Assembly: GCF_014205635.1 (NCBI RefSeq)
Contig: NZ_JACIIV010000017.1
Span: forward strand, 29,988 to 93,987
From: Polymorphobacter multimanifer
GTDB taxonomy: Bacteria; Pseudomonadota; Alphaproteobacteria; Sphingomonadales; Sphingomonadaceae
DNA length: 64,000 nt
Reading direction: 5' to 3'
Shown here: in pieces, positions 49,108-58,591 of the stretch
How the letters are laid out: each line of letters opens with the position of its first letter
Position numbering within the stretch: the stretch's first letter is position 1
Translations under genes and position numbers: made by a program
Notes under the pieces: model-generated
What the model saw: the letters and a program-made list of their open reading frames with translations, nothing else
Database searches by the model: none
What the model was told of the DNA's origin: nothing

Positions 49108-49799
49108 TGCAACGGCCCGGCGGGCCGGCTCAGCACGAAGTCGAGCAGTGCCTGCATGTCCGCGAACAGCGGCGCCTGCGGCACGCCCGCTCGTGCTGCA
49201 TCCACGCCATAGCCCCAGGCCATGAGCGCGATCGGCAGGCCGGCGGCGGCCGCCGTGCCGACGTCGACCATCGTGTCTCCCACATAGAGCGTCCGCTGTA
49301 CGTCCGCGCCCATCGCCTGCAGCGCCAGCAGGGCGGTGTGTGCCGCGGGCTTGCGCGGGCGGCCGGCGCTGGCGCCGATGATGGCGCGAAAACGGCCCGC
49401 CAGCCCCAGATCTTGCAGGATCTTGTCGCACAGCGGCTGCGGCTTGTTGGAACAGATGCCCATTACCACGCCGGCAGCCTGCAGCCGGGCCAGCCCCTCG
49501 GCAACGCCCGGAAAGGCGAGATCGGGCGGGGTGGCCACGACGGCATGGCGGGCGCGGAAGGCGGCAATTTCGGCTGCAGGGTCAGTGCAGTGCGGGCCCA
49601 TCACCGCCGCCAGCATCGCTTCCCCGCCGATGCCGTCCATGGCTCGCACCACCGCCGGATCGGCCACCACCGCGATGCCGCGGTCCGCCAGCATCGCATC
49701 GATGATCGCGCACGTCAGCCGGCTGCTGTTTACCAGGGTGCCGTCGAGATCGAACAACAGGCCGGTGATTTCGGCCGGGATCGGAGCTGCGCTTGCCAT
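49086..49799 (-). CDS. HAD-family phosphatase (phosphoglycolate phosphatase-like)
   Basis: 237 residues from ATG 49799. HAD motif I is FDLDGTLVNSS, motif II the Ser/Asn of ICSNKP, motif III a Lys in RPRKP, and motif IV GDTMVDVGTA. A helical cap (~residues 25-90) makes it Gph-like. KdsC, the Kdo-8-phosphate phosphatase expected in a Kdo cluster, lacks such a cap, so KdsC is unlikely on sequence grounds though the location is suggestive. Confidence 0.85.
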   Translation of the reverse strand: MASAAPIPAEITGLLFDLDGTLVNSSRLTCAIIDAMLADRGIAVVADPAVVRAMDGIGGEAMLAAVMGPHCTDPAAEIAAFRARHAVVATPPDLAFPGVAEGLARLQAAGVVMGICSNKPQPLCDKILQDLGLAGRFRAIIGASAGRPRKPAAHTALLALQAMGADVQRTLYVGDTMVDVGTAAAAGLPIALMAWGYGVDAARAGVPQAPLFADMQALLDFVLSRPAGPLHQDTDSC

Positions 49800-49930
49800 C
49801 GGCGCGCACTCACGACCTGGCGGCGGGTGTGTCAAGCGGCAGCAAGGTGCGATCCGTCGTGATTGACCGGTCACGAACCGCTGGATTAAGGACGAGTTAT
49901 GACAGCATGCCGCCGCAAGAGAGTATCATC

Positions 49931-50911
49931 ATGTTGCGATTGACAGGCGAACTGCACCAGAAGATCGGCCGCGAAGTCATTGAACTCGAAGCCAATGCAC
50001 TGAGCGCACTGGCAGAGATGATCGGTGAGGATTTCTCCGCCGTGGTCGGCGAGATTCTGGGTTGCCAGCAGCGCGTGATCGTTTCGGGCATCGGCAAATC
50101 GGGGCATATCGCCCGCAAGGTCGCCGCAACGTTGGCAGCCACCGGCACGCCCGCCAACTTCGTCCACGCCGGCGAGGCGGCGCATGGCGATGCCGGGATG
50201 GTGATGCCGGGCGATCTGCTGCTGGTCTTCTCGAACAGCGGAGACACGGCCGAGCTGCAGCCGCTTTGCCATTATGCCCGGCGAATCGGCTGCCGGCTGG
50301 TGGGCGTATCGCGCAACCCCGATTCGCTCCTCATGCGCATGGCGGATCTGGGGCTGCAGCTCCCCGATGTGCCCGAAGCCTGTTCGGTGAGCCTCGCGCC
50401 CACCACATCGGCGACGATGATGCTGGCGCTGGGCGATGCGCTTGCCGTTGCCGTCATGCGCTCGCGTGGGCTTTCGGGGCACGATATCCGCGCGCTGCAT
50501 CCGGGTGGCGAGATCGGCCATCGGCTGCGCAGCGTCGCCGATGTGATGCACGCCGGGGACCGTCTGCCGCTGGTCGCCGCCGACACGCCGATGACATCGG
50601 TGCTGATGACGATGACCGAGAAGCGCCTCGGCATGACCGGTGTCGTCGATGGCGAGCAACGGCTTGTCGGCATCATCACCGATGGCGACCTGCGTCGCCG
50701 GGCGCCCGACCTGATGCGGTGCACCGCCGCCGACATCATGACGCCGGACCCCAAGACGATTCCCCGCGGTGCGCTGATCGACGAGGCGCTGGCGATGATG
50801 CGCGCGCATCTCATCACGGTGCTGTTCGTGGTGGACGAGGACGCCCCGCTCGCCCCGCTCGGCGCCGTGCAGATCTTCGATATTGCCGCACCCCCGCAGC
50901 CGATCGGCTGA
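49931..50911 (+). CDS. kdsD: Arabinose-5-phosphate isomerase (KdsD/KpsF)
   Basis: ATG 49931 follows an AGAG site, giving 326 residues; ATG 49907 is possible. It has an N-terminal SIS sugar-isomerase domain with [12 protein letters not shown] and SNSGDT, then two CBS domains from ~residue 205 ([20 protein letters not shown]). It converts ribulose-5-phosphate to arabinose-5-phosphate, the first committed step to Kdo. Linkage to kdsB, kdsA and kpsC means it serves capsule Kdo. Three bases separate it from kdsB. Confidence 0.93.
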   Translation: MLRLTGELHQKIGREVIELEANALSALAEMIGEDFSAVVGEILGCQQRVIVSGIGKSGHIARKVAATLAATGTPANFVHAGEAAHGDAGMVMPGDLLLVFSNSGDTAELQPLCHYARRIGCRLVGVSRNPDSLLMRMADLGLQLPDVPEACSVSLAPTTSATMMLALGDALAVAVMRSRGLSGHDIRALHPGGEIGHRLRSVADVMHAGDRLPLVAADTPMTSVLMTMTEKRLGMTGVVDGEQRLVGIITDGDLRRRAPDLMRCTAADIMTPDPKTIPRGALIDEALAMMRAHLITVLFVVDEDAPLAPLGAVQIFDIAAPPQPIG

Positions 50912-50914
50912 GCC

Positions 50915-51724
50915 GTGCCCCGCATCGCGATCATCATTCCGGCGCGCTTCGCGTCCACCCGCTATCCCGGCAAGCCGCTTGTCGATCTGGCCGGGCCCGA
51001 AGGCCGCACGATGGCGCTCATCGACTGGACCTGGGCTGCCGCCACTGCCGTGCCGGGTATCGCCGAAGTGGCGGTCGCCACCGAAGACGAGCGGATTGCC
51101 GACCATGCGCGCGCGCGCGGCATGGCGGTGATCATGACGCCCGCGCATTGCAGCAACGGCACCGAGCGCTGTGCGGCGGCGCTGCAGGGGCTGGCGGCGG
51201 TGCCCGATATCGTCGTCAATCTGCAGGGCGATGCGCCGTTGATCCCGCCTGCCATGGTCCGCGCCGTGATCGACATGGTCGCCGCCGACCCCGACCTTGC
51301 GATGGCGACTGCCGCGGTGCCGGCCAGCCCGGCGGTGCTCGGGCATCTGCAGGAGGATGCCCGCCATGGCCGGGTGGGCGGCACCACGGTCGTCTGCACC
51401 GCGCAGGGCCGGGCGCTGTACTTTTCCAAGTCGATCATCCCGCATGTGCCGGCGGGCACCGAGCCGGCGGCGCCGGTGCTGCTCCATGTCGGGCTCTATG
51501 CCTATCGCCCGGCGGCGCTTGCCGCCTATGTCGCCGCCGGAGCCTCGCCGCTCGAGCGGCAGGAGGGGCTGGAGCAGCTGCGCTTTCTGGAGGCCGGCAT
51601 CGCGCCGGGAGTCGCCATCTGCCCGGCACCCGCATGGGACCTGATCGAGCTCAACAACCCCAGCGACCGGCCCTTGGTGGAAGCCCAGCTTCGCCGCCGC
51701 GCGCAACAGGCGGTGCCGGCATGA
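50915..51724 (+). CDS. kdsB: CMP-Kdo synthetase (KdsB/KpsU)
   Basis: 269 residues starting at GTG 50915, three bases after the kdsD stop. It shows the nucleotidyltransferase motif [19 protein letters not shown], a magnesium-binding LQGDAPL (many homologues have QGDEP) and [10 protein letters not shown]. It activates Kdo with CTP for KpsC and KpsS. The KdsA ATG overlaps its stop, so coupling is likely. Confidence 0.92.
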   Translation: MPRIAIIIPARFASTRYPGKPLVDLAGPEGRTMALIDWTWAAATAVPGIAEVAVATEDERIADHARARGMAVIMTPAHCSNGTERCAAALQGLAAVPDIVVNLQGDAPLIPPAMVRAVIDMVAADPDLAMATAAVPASPAVLGHLQEDARHGRVGGTTVVCTAQGRALYFSKSIIPHVPAGTEPAAPVLLHVGLYAYRPAALAAYVAAGASPLERQEGLEQLRFLEAGIAPGVAICPAPAWDLIELNNPSDRPLVEAQLRRRAQQAVPA

Positions 51725-52539
51725 TCGCCGGCTTCCACCGCGCCGCGGGTGCCCCGCCCTTCCTGATCGCCGGGCCGTGCGTGATCGAGAGCGAGGCGCT
51801 GTGCCTCGGCATTGCCGAGCGGCTGCGCGCGATGGCGGACCGGCTGCAGATGCGCGTCATCTTCAAGGCGAGCTTCGACAAGGCCAACCGCACCTCGGTG
51901 AGCGCGTTTCGAGGCCATGGCCTGGAGGAAGGGCTTCGCGTGCTCGAAAAGGTGCGCCGCGAGACCGGGCTGGCGGTGCTGACGGATGTGCACCTGCCCG
52001 ACCATGTGAAGCCGGTGGCGCAAGTGGTGGACATGCTGCAGACGCCGGCGTTTCTCGCGCGCCAGACCGACCTCATCACCGCCGCCGCCGCCAGCGGCCG
52101 GCCGGTCAACATCAAGAAGGCACAGTTCATGGCGCCCGCCGACATGGGTGCCGTGCTCGGCAAGGCCCGCGCCGCAGCGGAGGCTGCCGGTGCCGATCCG
52201 GCCGGGCTGATGCTCTGCGAGCGCGGCTCCAGCTTCGGCTACAACAATCTGGTGGTGGACATGCGCGGGCTCGTCATCATGCGCGAGCTCGGCGTGCCGG
52301 TAGTGTTCGATGCCACCCACAGCGTGCAGCTGCCGGGCGGCGGCGGCGATCGCTCGCTCGGCCAGCGCCAGTTCGTCGAGCCGCTGGCGCGCGCCGCAGT
52401 GGCGGTGGGGGTGGACGGGCTGTTCATGGAAACCCACCCCGACCCCGAGGCAGCGCTGTCGGACGGGCCCAACATGGTGCCGCTTGATGCGCTCGAGGGC
52501 CTGATGCAGCGGCTGATCGCCATCGCCGCACTGGCGTGA
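51721..52539 (+). CDS. kdsA: Kdo-8-phosphate synthase
   Basis: 272 residues. The barrel motifs are [49 protein letters not shown] and METHPDP. It condenses phosphoenolpyruvate with arabinose-5-phosphate. Asn in KANR is consistent with the metal-independent class, whereas metal-dependent enzymes have a Cys near the N-terminus. The stop overlaps the GTG of the kpsC-like gene. Confidence 0.95.
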   Translation: MIAGFHRAAGAPPFLIAGPCVIESEALCLGIAERLRAMADRLQMRVIFKASFDKANRTSVSAFRGHGLEEGLRVLEKVRRETGLAVLTDVHLPDHVKPVAQVVDMLQTPAFLARQTDLITAAAASGRPVNIKKAQFMAPADMGAVLGKARAAAEAAGADPAGLMLCERGSSFGYNNLVVDMRGLVIMRELGVPVVFDATHSVQLPGGGGDRSLGQRQFVEPLARAAVAVGVDGLFMETHPDPEAALSDGPNMVPLDALEGLMQRLIAIAALA

Positions 52540-54098
52540 AGGCGCGAGCCATGACTTCGCCCACCGCACCGCTGCTCGCCATCCCGCCGTTTCCGGGCGC
52601 GCGGCGGCCATGCTTTGCCGTCCCCGCCGAGGCCGGCGTGGTGGATGTGCAATCCATCCTGTCGCAGCTCGCTGCGGCGCGGGTCGGCGGCTGCTATTGG
52701 GGGGCCCGGCCGGTGCTGCCGCCACAGCCTTTCGTGCTCGACGGCCATGCCGTGCCCGCTGCGGGCAGCCAGCCCTGGCCCGCCGATGCCGACCCCTGGC
52801 ACATGCTCGCCGGCGCCGAGGAAGTGCGGCTGCCCGACGATGATCCCCGCATCGTGCTCGCGGTTGCCGCCGGCCGGCCGCTGCGCATCGGCAGCCGCGA
52901 GCGCCAGGCGGGAGCGGACGAGGTTGCCCGGCTGGTCGCCGATCATTTTGCATCCTGGCGCTGGATCGATCCGTTCAGCGGGGAGGCCATCACGCTCGAA
53001 GCCGCCATCGCGCTCGCCGGCTTCTGGCGGCAGGCGATCGACACCAACCGGCCGATTACGGCGGCAATGGGCTTCGCCTATTGGAAGAAACCGACCGTTG
53101 CCCCCCTGCTGTGGGGCGGCCAGCCGGTCGATTTCGCGCGCACGCTGCCCGCCGGCGGCGAGCAGGCCGTTGCCATCTGGCGTGCCCGGCTGTCCACCTC
53201 CCAGGCGCGCGCCCTCGAACGCGAGCGGCCACGGCTCCTCGAAGTCGAGGACGGCTTCATCCGCTCGGCGGGGCTGGGGGCGGATTGCGTGCCGCCGCTG
53301 TCGATCATCGTCGATGGTGAAGGCGTGCACTTCGATCCACGCCGGCCGAGCGGGCTGGAACAGCTGTTGCAGGCGGGGAACTTCCCGCCCGCCCTTCTCG
53401 CTCGCGCCGCGCGGCTCCGCGAGGCCATTGTTGCGCATGGCCTGTCCAAATATGCGCGCGGCGAGGCTGTGCCCCTGCCCCGCCCCGGTGGCGCGCGGCT
53501 GCATGTGCTGGTGCCGGGGCAGGTGGAGGATGACCGCGCGGTCACCAGCGGCGGCGCGCTGGCCTCCAACCTCGAACTGCTGCGCCGCGCGCGCGCCGAG
53601 GCGGGACCCGATGCCTGGCTCATCTACAAGCCCCACCCCGATGTGCTCGCCGGCCATCGTCGCGGCCACGTGCCGGCCGCCGACATGGCGGCGCTCGCCA
53701 ACGAGGTGGCGACGCACACGCCGATCGCCGACCTGATCACGATGGTCGATGCGCTCCACGTCAACAGCTCGCTCGCCGGCTTCGAGGCGCTGCTGCGCGG
53801 CAAGGCTGTCACCGTCCACGGCGTCCCCTTCTACGCCGGCTGCGGGCTGACCACCGACCGCGGCCCGGTGCCGCCGCGCCGCACCGCCCGCCGCAGCCTC
53901 GACGAACTCGTCGCGGCGGCGCTCATCCTCTACCCTCGCTACCTCGACCCCGAGACCGGGATTCCCTGCCCCGCCGAGGTGCTGGTGCAACGCCTTTCAG
54001 CAGGCAGTGACAGGATCAACGGCAATGCCACGGTTATCGCCGCACGGCGGCTGCAGGGCCGCGTGCGCCGAAGCTTTTCTGGCCTCAAGGCAAGCTGA
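52536..54098 (+). CDS. kpsC: KpsC-like beta-Kdo transferase, single-domain form
   Basis: 520 residues from GTG 52536, overlapping the kdsA stop; ATG 52551 is an alternative. Motifs [37 protein letters not shown] and [16 protein letters not shown]...PFYAGCGLT match the Kdo-transferase domain of KpsC. Typical KpsC is ~670 residues with two such domains; here the motif set appears once, preceded by ~200 divergent residues. It probably extends the Kdo linker begun by KpsS, perhaps as one linkage type only. Confidence 0.85.
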   Translation: MKARAMTSPTAPLLAIPPFPGARRPCFAVPAEAGVVDVQSILSQLAAARVGGCYWGARPVLPPQPFVLDGHAVPAAGSQPWPADADPWHMLAGAEEVRLPDDDPRIVLAVAAGRPLRIGSRERQAGADEVARLVADHFASWRWIDPFSGEAITLEAAIALAGFWRQAIDTNRPITAAMGFAYWKKPTVAPLLWGGQPVDFARTLPAGGEQAVAIWRARLSTSQARALERERPRLLEVEDGFIRSAGLGADCVPPLSIIVDGEGVHFDPRRPSGLEQLLQAGNFPPALLARAARLREAIVAHGLSKYARGEAVPLPRPGGARLHVLVPGQVEDDRAVTSGGALASNLELLRRARAEAGPDAWLIYKPHPDVLAGHRRGHVPAADMAALANEVATHTPIADLITMVDALHVNSSLAGFEALLRGKAVTVHGVPFYAGCGLTTDRGPVPPRRTARRSLDELVAAALILYPRYLDPETGIPCPAEVLVQRLSAGSDRINGNATVIAARRLQGRVRRSFSGLKAS

Positions 54099-54263
54099 CG
54101 GGATGGGTTAGATCGGCAGTTCGCACCATATTGACATAGTTGTATTTTTTTGTCGAATTAGTCTTGGCAGATGCAAGGGCCGTTCACCACGTCACGTCAA
54201 GGCAGCAAGATTGCGATGCAATACCGCTAAATGCTTTTGTAATTTGATTGCATATAATTTATT
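54099..54263 (+). promoter_or_regulatory. AT-rich intergenic promoter region before the methyltransferase-glycosyltransferase genes
   Basis: This 165-base gap is far more AT-rich than its surroundings. It holds a perfect TATAAT at 54253-54258, five bases before the TTG at 54264, with no clear -35 at the right spacing. Transcription from it would leave almost no leader for a TTG 54264 start and a ~14-base leader for GTG 54279. It probably marks the start of a separate transcription unit and perhaps of transferred DNA. Confidence 0.5.
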
Positions 54264-55712
54264 TTGATTGGATCAAGCGTGCCTTATCGTCTGGATATTC
54301 CCGGCCAAATCACCGAGTTCCAGCTTCGCGCCATTGAGGCAGTCGCGGCCCTTGTTCCGGATGGCGGTTGTGTCGTTGAAGTCGGATCGCTCTTCGGCTT
54401 GTCGAGCTGGGCGTGGGCGAAAAGTGTGCCGCCCAATGCTACCGTCCATTGTGTGGATCCATGGGAGGGCAATGAGGGTGTTCGACAGCTCGAAGAGGTT
54501 CATGGCGTCAAATATGGCATCGAGCAGTTCCGCGAATATCTCGCCGATTGCGATAACATAGTTCCGATTAAAGCGTATAGCCCGGAAGACGTGCAGGATT
54601 GGTCGAGTCCGGTCGATCTCTATTACGAGGACGCTGTCCATAACGACCCCGTTCTCTCGCGGAACATCGATTTCTGGACGGCAAAGCTGACGCCGAATGG
54701 CATCGTCTGCGGCGACGACTATCGTCCGCGCTTTCCGGACGTGCGGGCGGCGGCGGAGGCGCAGGCGCGACGGCTGGGCCGCAAGCTCTGGGTCGTCGAT
54801 TTCTTCTGGTGCGTCCTGCCCGATCCAGTGGCGGTGCCGGCAGCCGCCGCCGTGGCCGAGATACTAGCGGGCTTTGCTGAGGAGGTGGCGCAGGCGCGGT
54901 TGAAGATGCCGCAGAAGATCGTCGTCGGCCCGCTGGTGCCGTTGCCGTCCACCTTGAGCGATCCTGCCCCGCGGCGCATCCGCTTGGTGAATGACGGCCC
55001 ATCCCCCTGGCCCGCCGAGGCCGCAGGGGAGTTGCGCATGGCGTGCGAGATATTGACCGCCGAGGGCACGCTCGTCGCCCGTCAGGAGCATGGCCTCGGC
55101 CTTGAACAGCTCGTGTATGACGCGCCGGTCGATATGGCGGTGATGCTGCCGTTCGGCCAAGGCCTGCCGCATCGGGCGAAGGTGCGGTTCACGCTGCTGG
55201 CGCCAGAAGGCGAGGCGTACCGGCCGGCGCCGTTCGAACAAGCTGTTCTCATCGCCGCGGCGGAGCCACCAGCTTTCAACATCGGCGACATATTGCGGTT
55301 CGGCCAGGGCGGCGGCGGAGATTTGCTGCTCGGCGACGGGTGGAACGCGGCCGAGCGTGCCCATCGCTGGAGCAAGGGGGTGCAGGCTGAGATCCAGATC
55401 GACCTGCCCGCAGCAATACCGTCGCGAGGCTGGCTCAACCTGAAGCTGCGTCCCTTCTTGGCCGGCGGCGTCACCACCCAGAGGCTGACGATCATGGCGG
55501 GCGGCGTCGAGATTTTTGCCGTCGGGCTCGGCGGTCCTGCCAGCCTGTCGGTTCCGGTCGATCTTGCCGCCGCCGGAGGCCGGCTGGCCGTGCGCATGAT
55601 TTTTCCGGATGCCTGCCGTCCGAGCGACATGCTGCCGGGCAATGCGGACCGTCGCATGCTAGCCTTTGCCTTGGAAGCGCTTGCGCTGACGGATCATCCC
55701 CTGACGTTGTGA
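54264..55712 (+). CDS. SAM-methyltransferase-like protein with C-terminal beta-sandwich module
   Basis: Up to 482 residues; the start may be TTG 54264 or GTG 54279. Residues ~20-190 are a class I methyltransferase-like fold (VVEVGSLFGLSSWAWA, VHCVDPWEG, YYEDAVHNDPVLSRNIDFW). After a middle beta-rich stretch (~225-340), the C-terminal ~130 residues begin LGDGWNAAERAHRWSKG, which resembles the GW-x-x-E-x-x-x-WS modules at the end of the next protein. It probably modifies a sugar of the polymer made by the neighbouring glycosyltransferase. The exact reaction is not known. Confidence 0.65.
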   Translation: MIGSSVPYRLDIPGQITEFQLRAIEAVAALVPDGGCVVEVGSLFGLSSWAWAKSVPPNATVHCVDPWEGNEGVRQLEEVHGVKYGIEQFREYLADCDNIVPIKAYSPEDVQDWSSPVDLYYEDAVHNDPVLSRNIDFWTAKLTPNGIVCGDDYRPRFPDVRAAAEAQARRLGRKLWVVDFFWCVLPDPVAVPAAAAVAEILAGFAEEVAQARLKMPQKIVVGPLVPLPSTLSDPAPRRIRLVNDGPSPWPAEAAGELRMACEILTAEGTLVARQEHGLGLEQLVYDAPVDMAVMLPFGQGLPHRAKVRFTLLAPEGEAYRPAPFEQAVLIAAAEPPAFNIGDILRFGQGGGGDLLLGDGWNAAERAHRWSKGVQAEIQIDLPAAIPSRGWLNLKLRPFLAGGVTTQRLTIMAGGVEIFAVGLGGPASLSVPVDLAAAGGRLAVRMIFPDACRPSDMLPGNADRRMLAFALEALALTDHPLTL

Positions 55713-55744
55713 CTTGCAACTGAATCCCGAAAGATCATTTCGAA

Positions 55745-58591
55745 ATGAACGCGTACAATTTCCCCCAGCCAGCAGGCCGTCCGTCGGTCCATATCGTGTT
55801 GTCCGACAAGGGCTGGATCCTTGAGCGGCTGGCCAAGGAGATTGCCGACCGGCTGCCTTATGTCACCTACGGGCTGGCGCCGGATCCATCGGCCGCAATC
55901 CAGTATTACGTCACCTACGGCTGCCGCAACGCCCGCGTATCGCCGATCGAGATCGCCTTGTTCACCCACCGCGAGGAGGATGCCGGAGCGGGCGCGCGCT
56001 TCGACGCGGTGGCGCGCGAGGTCGATCACGCCGTTTCGATGTCGAGCGGCACCGCCAGACTGATAGAGGCGCTGGGGGTGGCGCAACACAGCTGCATCAT
56101 GCCGGGCGTCGATCTCGACATGTTCCATCCCAGGCTGAAGATCGCGGTGGTCGGCCGCACCTACCACACCGGCCGCAAGGGCGAGGCGCTGGTCAGCGCG
56201 GTGATGGACGTGCCCGATATCGAATGGCACTTCACCGGCCCCAGCTGGCCCGGCCCGGCGGAGCATGTGGCGGACGAGGATCTGCCGGATTTCTACCGCT
56301 CGATGGATTACATCCTCGTGCCGGCGCTCAACGAGGGCGGGCCGATGAGCGTGCTCGAGGCGCTGGCCTCCGGTGTGCAAGTGATCGCCTCCACTGTAGG
56401 CTGGGTGCCCGATTTCCCGCACATCCCGTTCGAGCGCGGCAATGCGGCGTCTCTCCGCCAGGTGCTGATGAACCTGCGCGCCGAACGGATGAAGTTGCGC
56501 GCGTCGGTGGAGCACATGACGTGGGACAATTGGGCTGCGCAGCATGACGAGCTGTTCCGCAAGCTGATCGCCACGCTTGGCGGGACGGTCGTCGCGCCGA
56601 TGGCGGGCTTGCGACGCGTGGGCCGGGTGGCGCTGGTGACACATGGCATCGAGGACACGACGCTCGGCGGACCGAGTGTACGCGTGCCGAACACGGCACG
56701 GGCGCTGCGGGCGCTGAACGTGGATGCCAGCGTGATCTACAATCGTGGCCGCGACATGGCCTCGGCCGACATCGTCCATGGCTTCAATATCTGGCTGCCG
56801 AAGACGGCGGTCGCAGTCGCGCGCGAGGCGAAACGGCTCGCCAAACCGCTGATATTCTCCCCGATCATGCTCGACCTGTCGGAAGGGCCCTTGTGGCAGA
56901 CGGATGCGTTGCGGACGTTCCGTCAAGCCCGTACGCCGGAAGAAGCGGACGCGCTGATGCGGTGGCATGGCGAGATCCAGTGCGAGCGCGAGCGGCTGCA
57001 CCCCCCGGTCGAACCCGAGCCCGGCTATCATGACATGGTCCGCGAGATCGCCGATCTGTCCGACGGTTTGATTTTCCTGAGCGAAGCGGAGCGCCGCGTT
57101 TTTCGCCGGACTGTGGGCGAAACCGACACGCCTGAATTTCTTGTTCGCAACCCGGTAGATGCCGCCTATTTCAGTGGTGGCAATCCCGATCTGTTCCGCG
57201 ACGCCTACGGTCTGCGGGATTATGTGCTGTGCATCGGCAGGATCGAGCCGCGCAAGAACCAGCTGATGCTCGTCAGTGCGCTCGCCGGAACGGGGCTGCC
57301 GGTGGTTCTGGTCGGTCATGGCGCGCATGCCGAATATGCCGATCTGGTGAAGCGCTTCGGCGGGCCGGAGCTGCTGATGATCGATCGGATCGATCCTGGC
57401 TCCGAGATGCTGCGTTCGGCGATTGCTGGCGCGCGGGTGTTCGCCCTGCCGAGCTGGGCCGAGGGCGCGCCGTTGGCGGCGCTCGAGGCGGCGGCCGCAG
57501 GGGCCAACATGGTCCTGAGCGACCGCTCGGGCGAGCGTGAATATTTCGGCACGCAGGCGCGGTACTGCGATCCCGCCGACATGTCCTCCATCCGTCGTTC
57601 GGTTCTGCAGGCATGGGAAACCCCGCTCGATGCGGTGCAGGCCCGGATGCTCGCCGAACGAGTGGCAGAGGAATATGCCTGGGAGCGGCACGCGCGCGAA
57701 ACGCTCGACGCCTATGAGGACGTTCTGGCACGGCAACATCCGATCCTGTCGGCGCCGGACGATGATCCGGCGCCGCCCGCTCCCCGCCAGCCGGTCGACA
57801 TCATCCTCGACGTGACGACATGGGCCAACAATTCGACCACCTTGTCCGGGATTGTCCGCGTCGAGCGATCGATCGCGCTCGAACTGCTGGAGCAAGCCGA
57901 TCTGCGACTGCGTTTCGTCATGTATCTTTCGTCGACCACCGGATTTGTCGAATTGCCCCACGAGGTCATCGAGAACGATCTGGTGTCCGTTTATGTCGGG
58001 CAGCTCAAGGCCCGCGATTTGGGTGAACGGTCGACACTGCGCCTGCCCCATGGCGGAGATCTGATCGCGGTCGGCAGCAGCTGGATGCAGAATGCCGATT
58101 ACTCGCTGGAACTCAAGCAACTGGCGCAGGACAACGCCCTCACGCTGTCCGTATTGATGCACGACATGACGCCGGCGCTGTTCCCGCGCTGGTATCTTGC
58201 CGGATACAGCACGACGTGGGAGCAGAACTGCGCCGAGATGATTGCCAACGCGGATCGGCTGCTCGTCTATTCGGAAAGCACGCGCAACGATGTGACAGCG
58301 TTCGCGCTGGCACATGATATCGTGCCGCCGGTCATCGGCAAGATCCGGCTGGCCGACGAGCTCGGCACGCTCGACACGGCCACCACGGACGAGGGCGAGC
58401 AGGCGCGCCGGTTGTTCGGCAATCGCTCCTTCATCCTGAGCGTTGGCGGCATCCACCTCCGCAAGAACTACGCACTGCTCTACGACGTCTGGCAGATTCT
58501 GCGCGAAGAGATGGGCGATGCCTGCCCTCATCTCGTGATCGTCGGCGGTGTCCTGGAACGGTGGCGAGCTGGCTCGGGTGATGCTCGGTGA
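55745..58591 (+). CDS. Multi-domain glycosyltransferase, N-terminal part (reading frame broken near 58545)
   Basis: 948 residues in this frame. It has two complete GT4-type domains and most of a third. Domain 1 (~1-280) has retaining-GT motif EGGPMSVLE; domain 2 (~290-655) has GRIEPRKN and EGAPLAALE; domain 3 begins near 676 (VDIILDVTTW) with SVGGIHLRKN before the frame runs into non-homologous residues and a stop. Domain 3 resumes in the +1 frame at GTG 58548, where SWNGGELARV matches the family. The intact product would be ~1700 residues, likely assembling a repeated surface glycan. It starts 33 bases after the methyltransferase-like gene, so the two probably form one transcript. Confidence 0.8.
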   Translation: MNAYNFPQPAGRPSVHIVLSDKGWILERLAKEIADRLPYVTYGLAPDPSAAIQYYVTYGCRNARVSPIEIALFTHREEDAGAGARFDAVAREVDHAVSMSSGTARLIEALGVAQHSCIMPGVDLDMFHPRLKIAVVGRTYHTGRKGEALVSAVMDVPDIEWHFTGPSWPGPAEHVADEDLPDFYRSMDYILVPALNEGGPMSVLEALASGVQVIASTVGWVPDFPHIPFERGNAASLRQVLMNLRAERMKLRASVEHMTWDNWAAQHDELFRKLIATLGGTVVAPMAGLRRVGRVALVTHGIEDTTLGGPSVRVPNTARALRALNVDASVIYNRGRDMASADIVHGFNIWLPKTAVAVAREAKRLAKPLIFSPIMLDLSEGPLWQTDALRTFRQARTPEEADALMRWHGEIQCERERLHPPVEPEPGYHDMVREIADLSDGLIFLSEAERRVFRRTVGETDTPEFLVRNPVDAAYFSGGNPDLFRDAYGLRDYVLCIGRIEPRKNQLMLVSALAGTGLPVVLVGHGAHAEYADLVKRFGGPELLMIDRIDPGSEMLRSAIAGARVFALPSWAEGAPLAALEAAAAGANMVLSDRSGEREYFGTQARYCDPADMSSIRRSVLQAWETPLDAVQARMLAERVAEEYAWERHARETLDAYEDVLARQHPILSAPDDDPAPPAPRQPVDIILDVTTWANNSTTLSGIVRVERSIALELLEQADLRLRFVMYLSSTTGFVELPHEVIENDLVSVYVGQLKARDLGERSTLRLPHGGDLIAVGSSWMQNADYSLELKQLAQDNALTLSVLMHDMTPALFPRWYLAGYSTTWEQNCAEMIANADRLLVYSESTRNDVTAFALAHDIVPPVIGKIRLADELGTLDTATTDEGEQARRLFGNRSFILSVGGIHLRKNYALLYDVWQILREEMGDACPHLVIVGGVLERWRAGSGDAR

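Noticed and set aside
49086..49799. HAD gene as KdsC (Kdo-8-phosphate phosphatase)
   Set aside because: It has the cap domain and size of Gph-type phosphatases; KdsC is smaller and capless.
49864..49873. Palindrome TGACCGGTCA and a TTGACC box upstream of kdsD
   Set aside because: A 10-base palindrome is expected by chance at this GC content and no good -10 follows at proper spacing.
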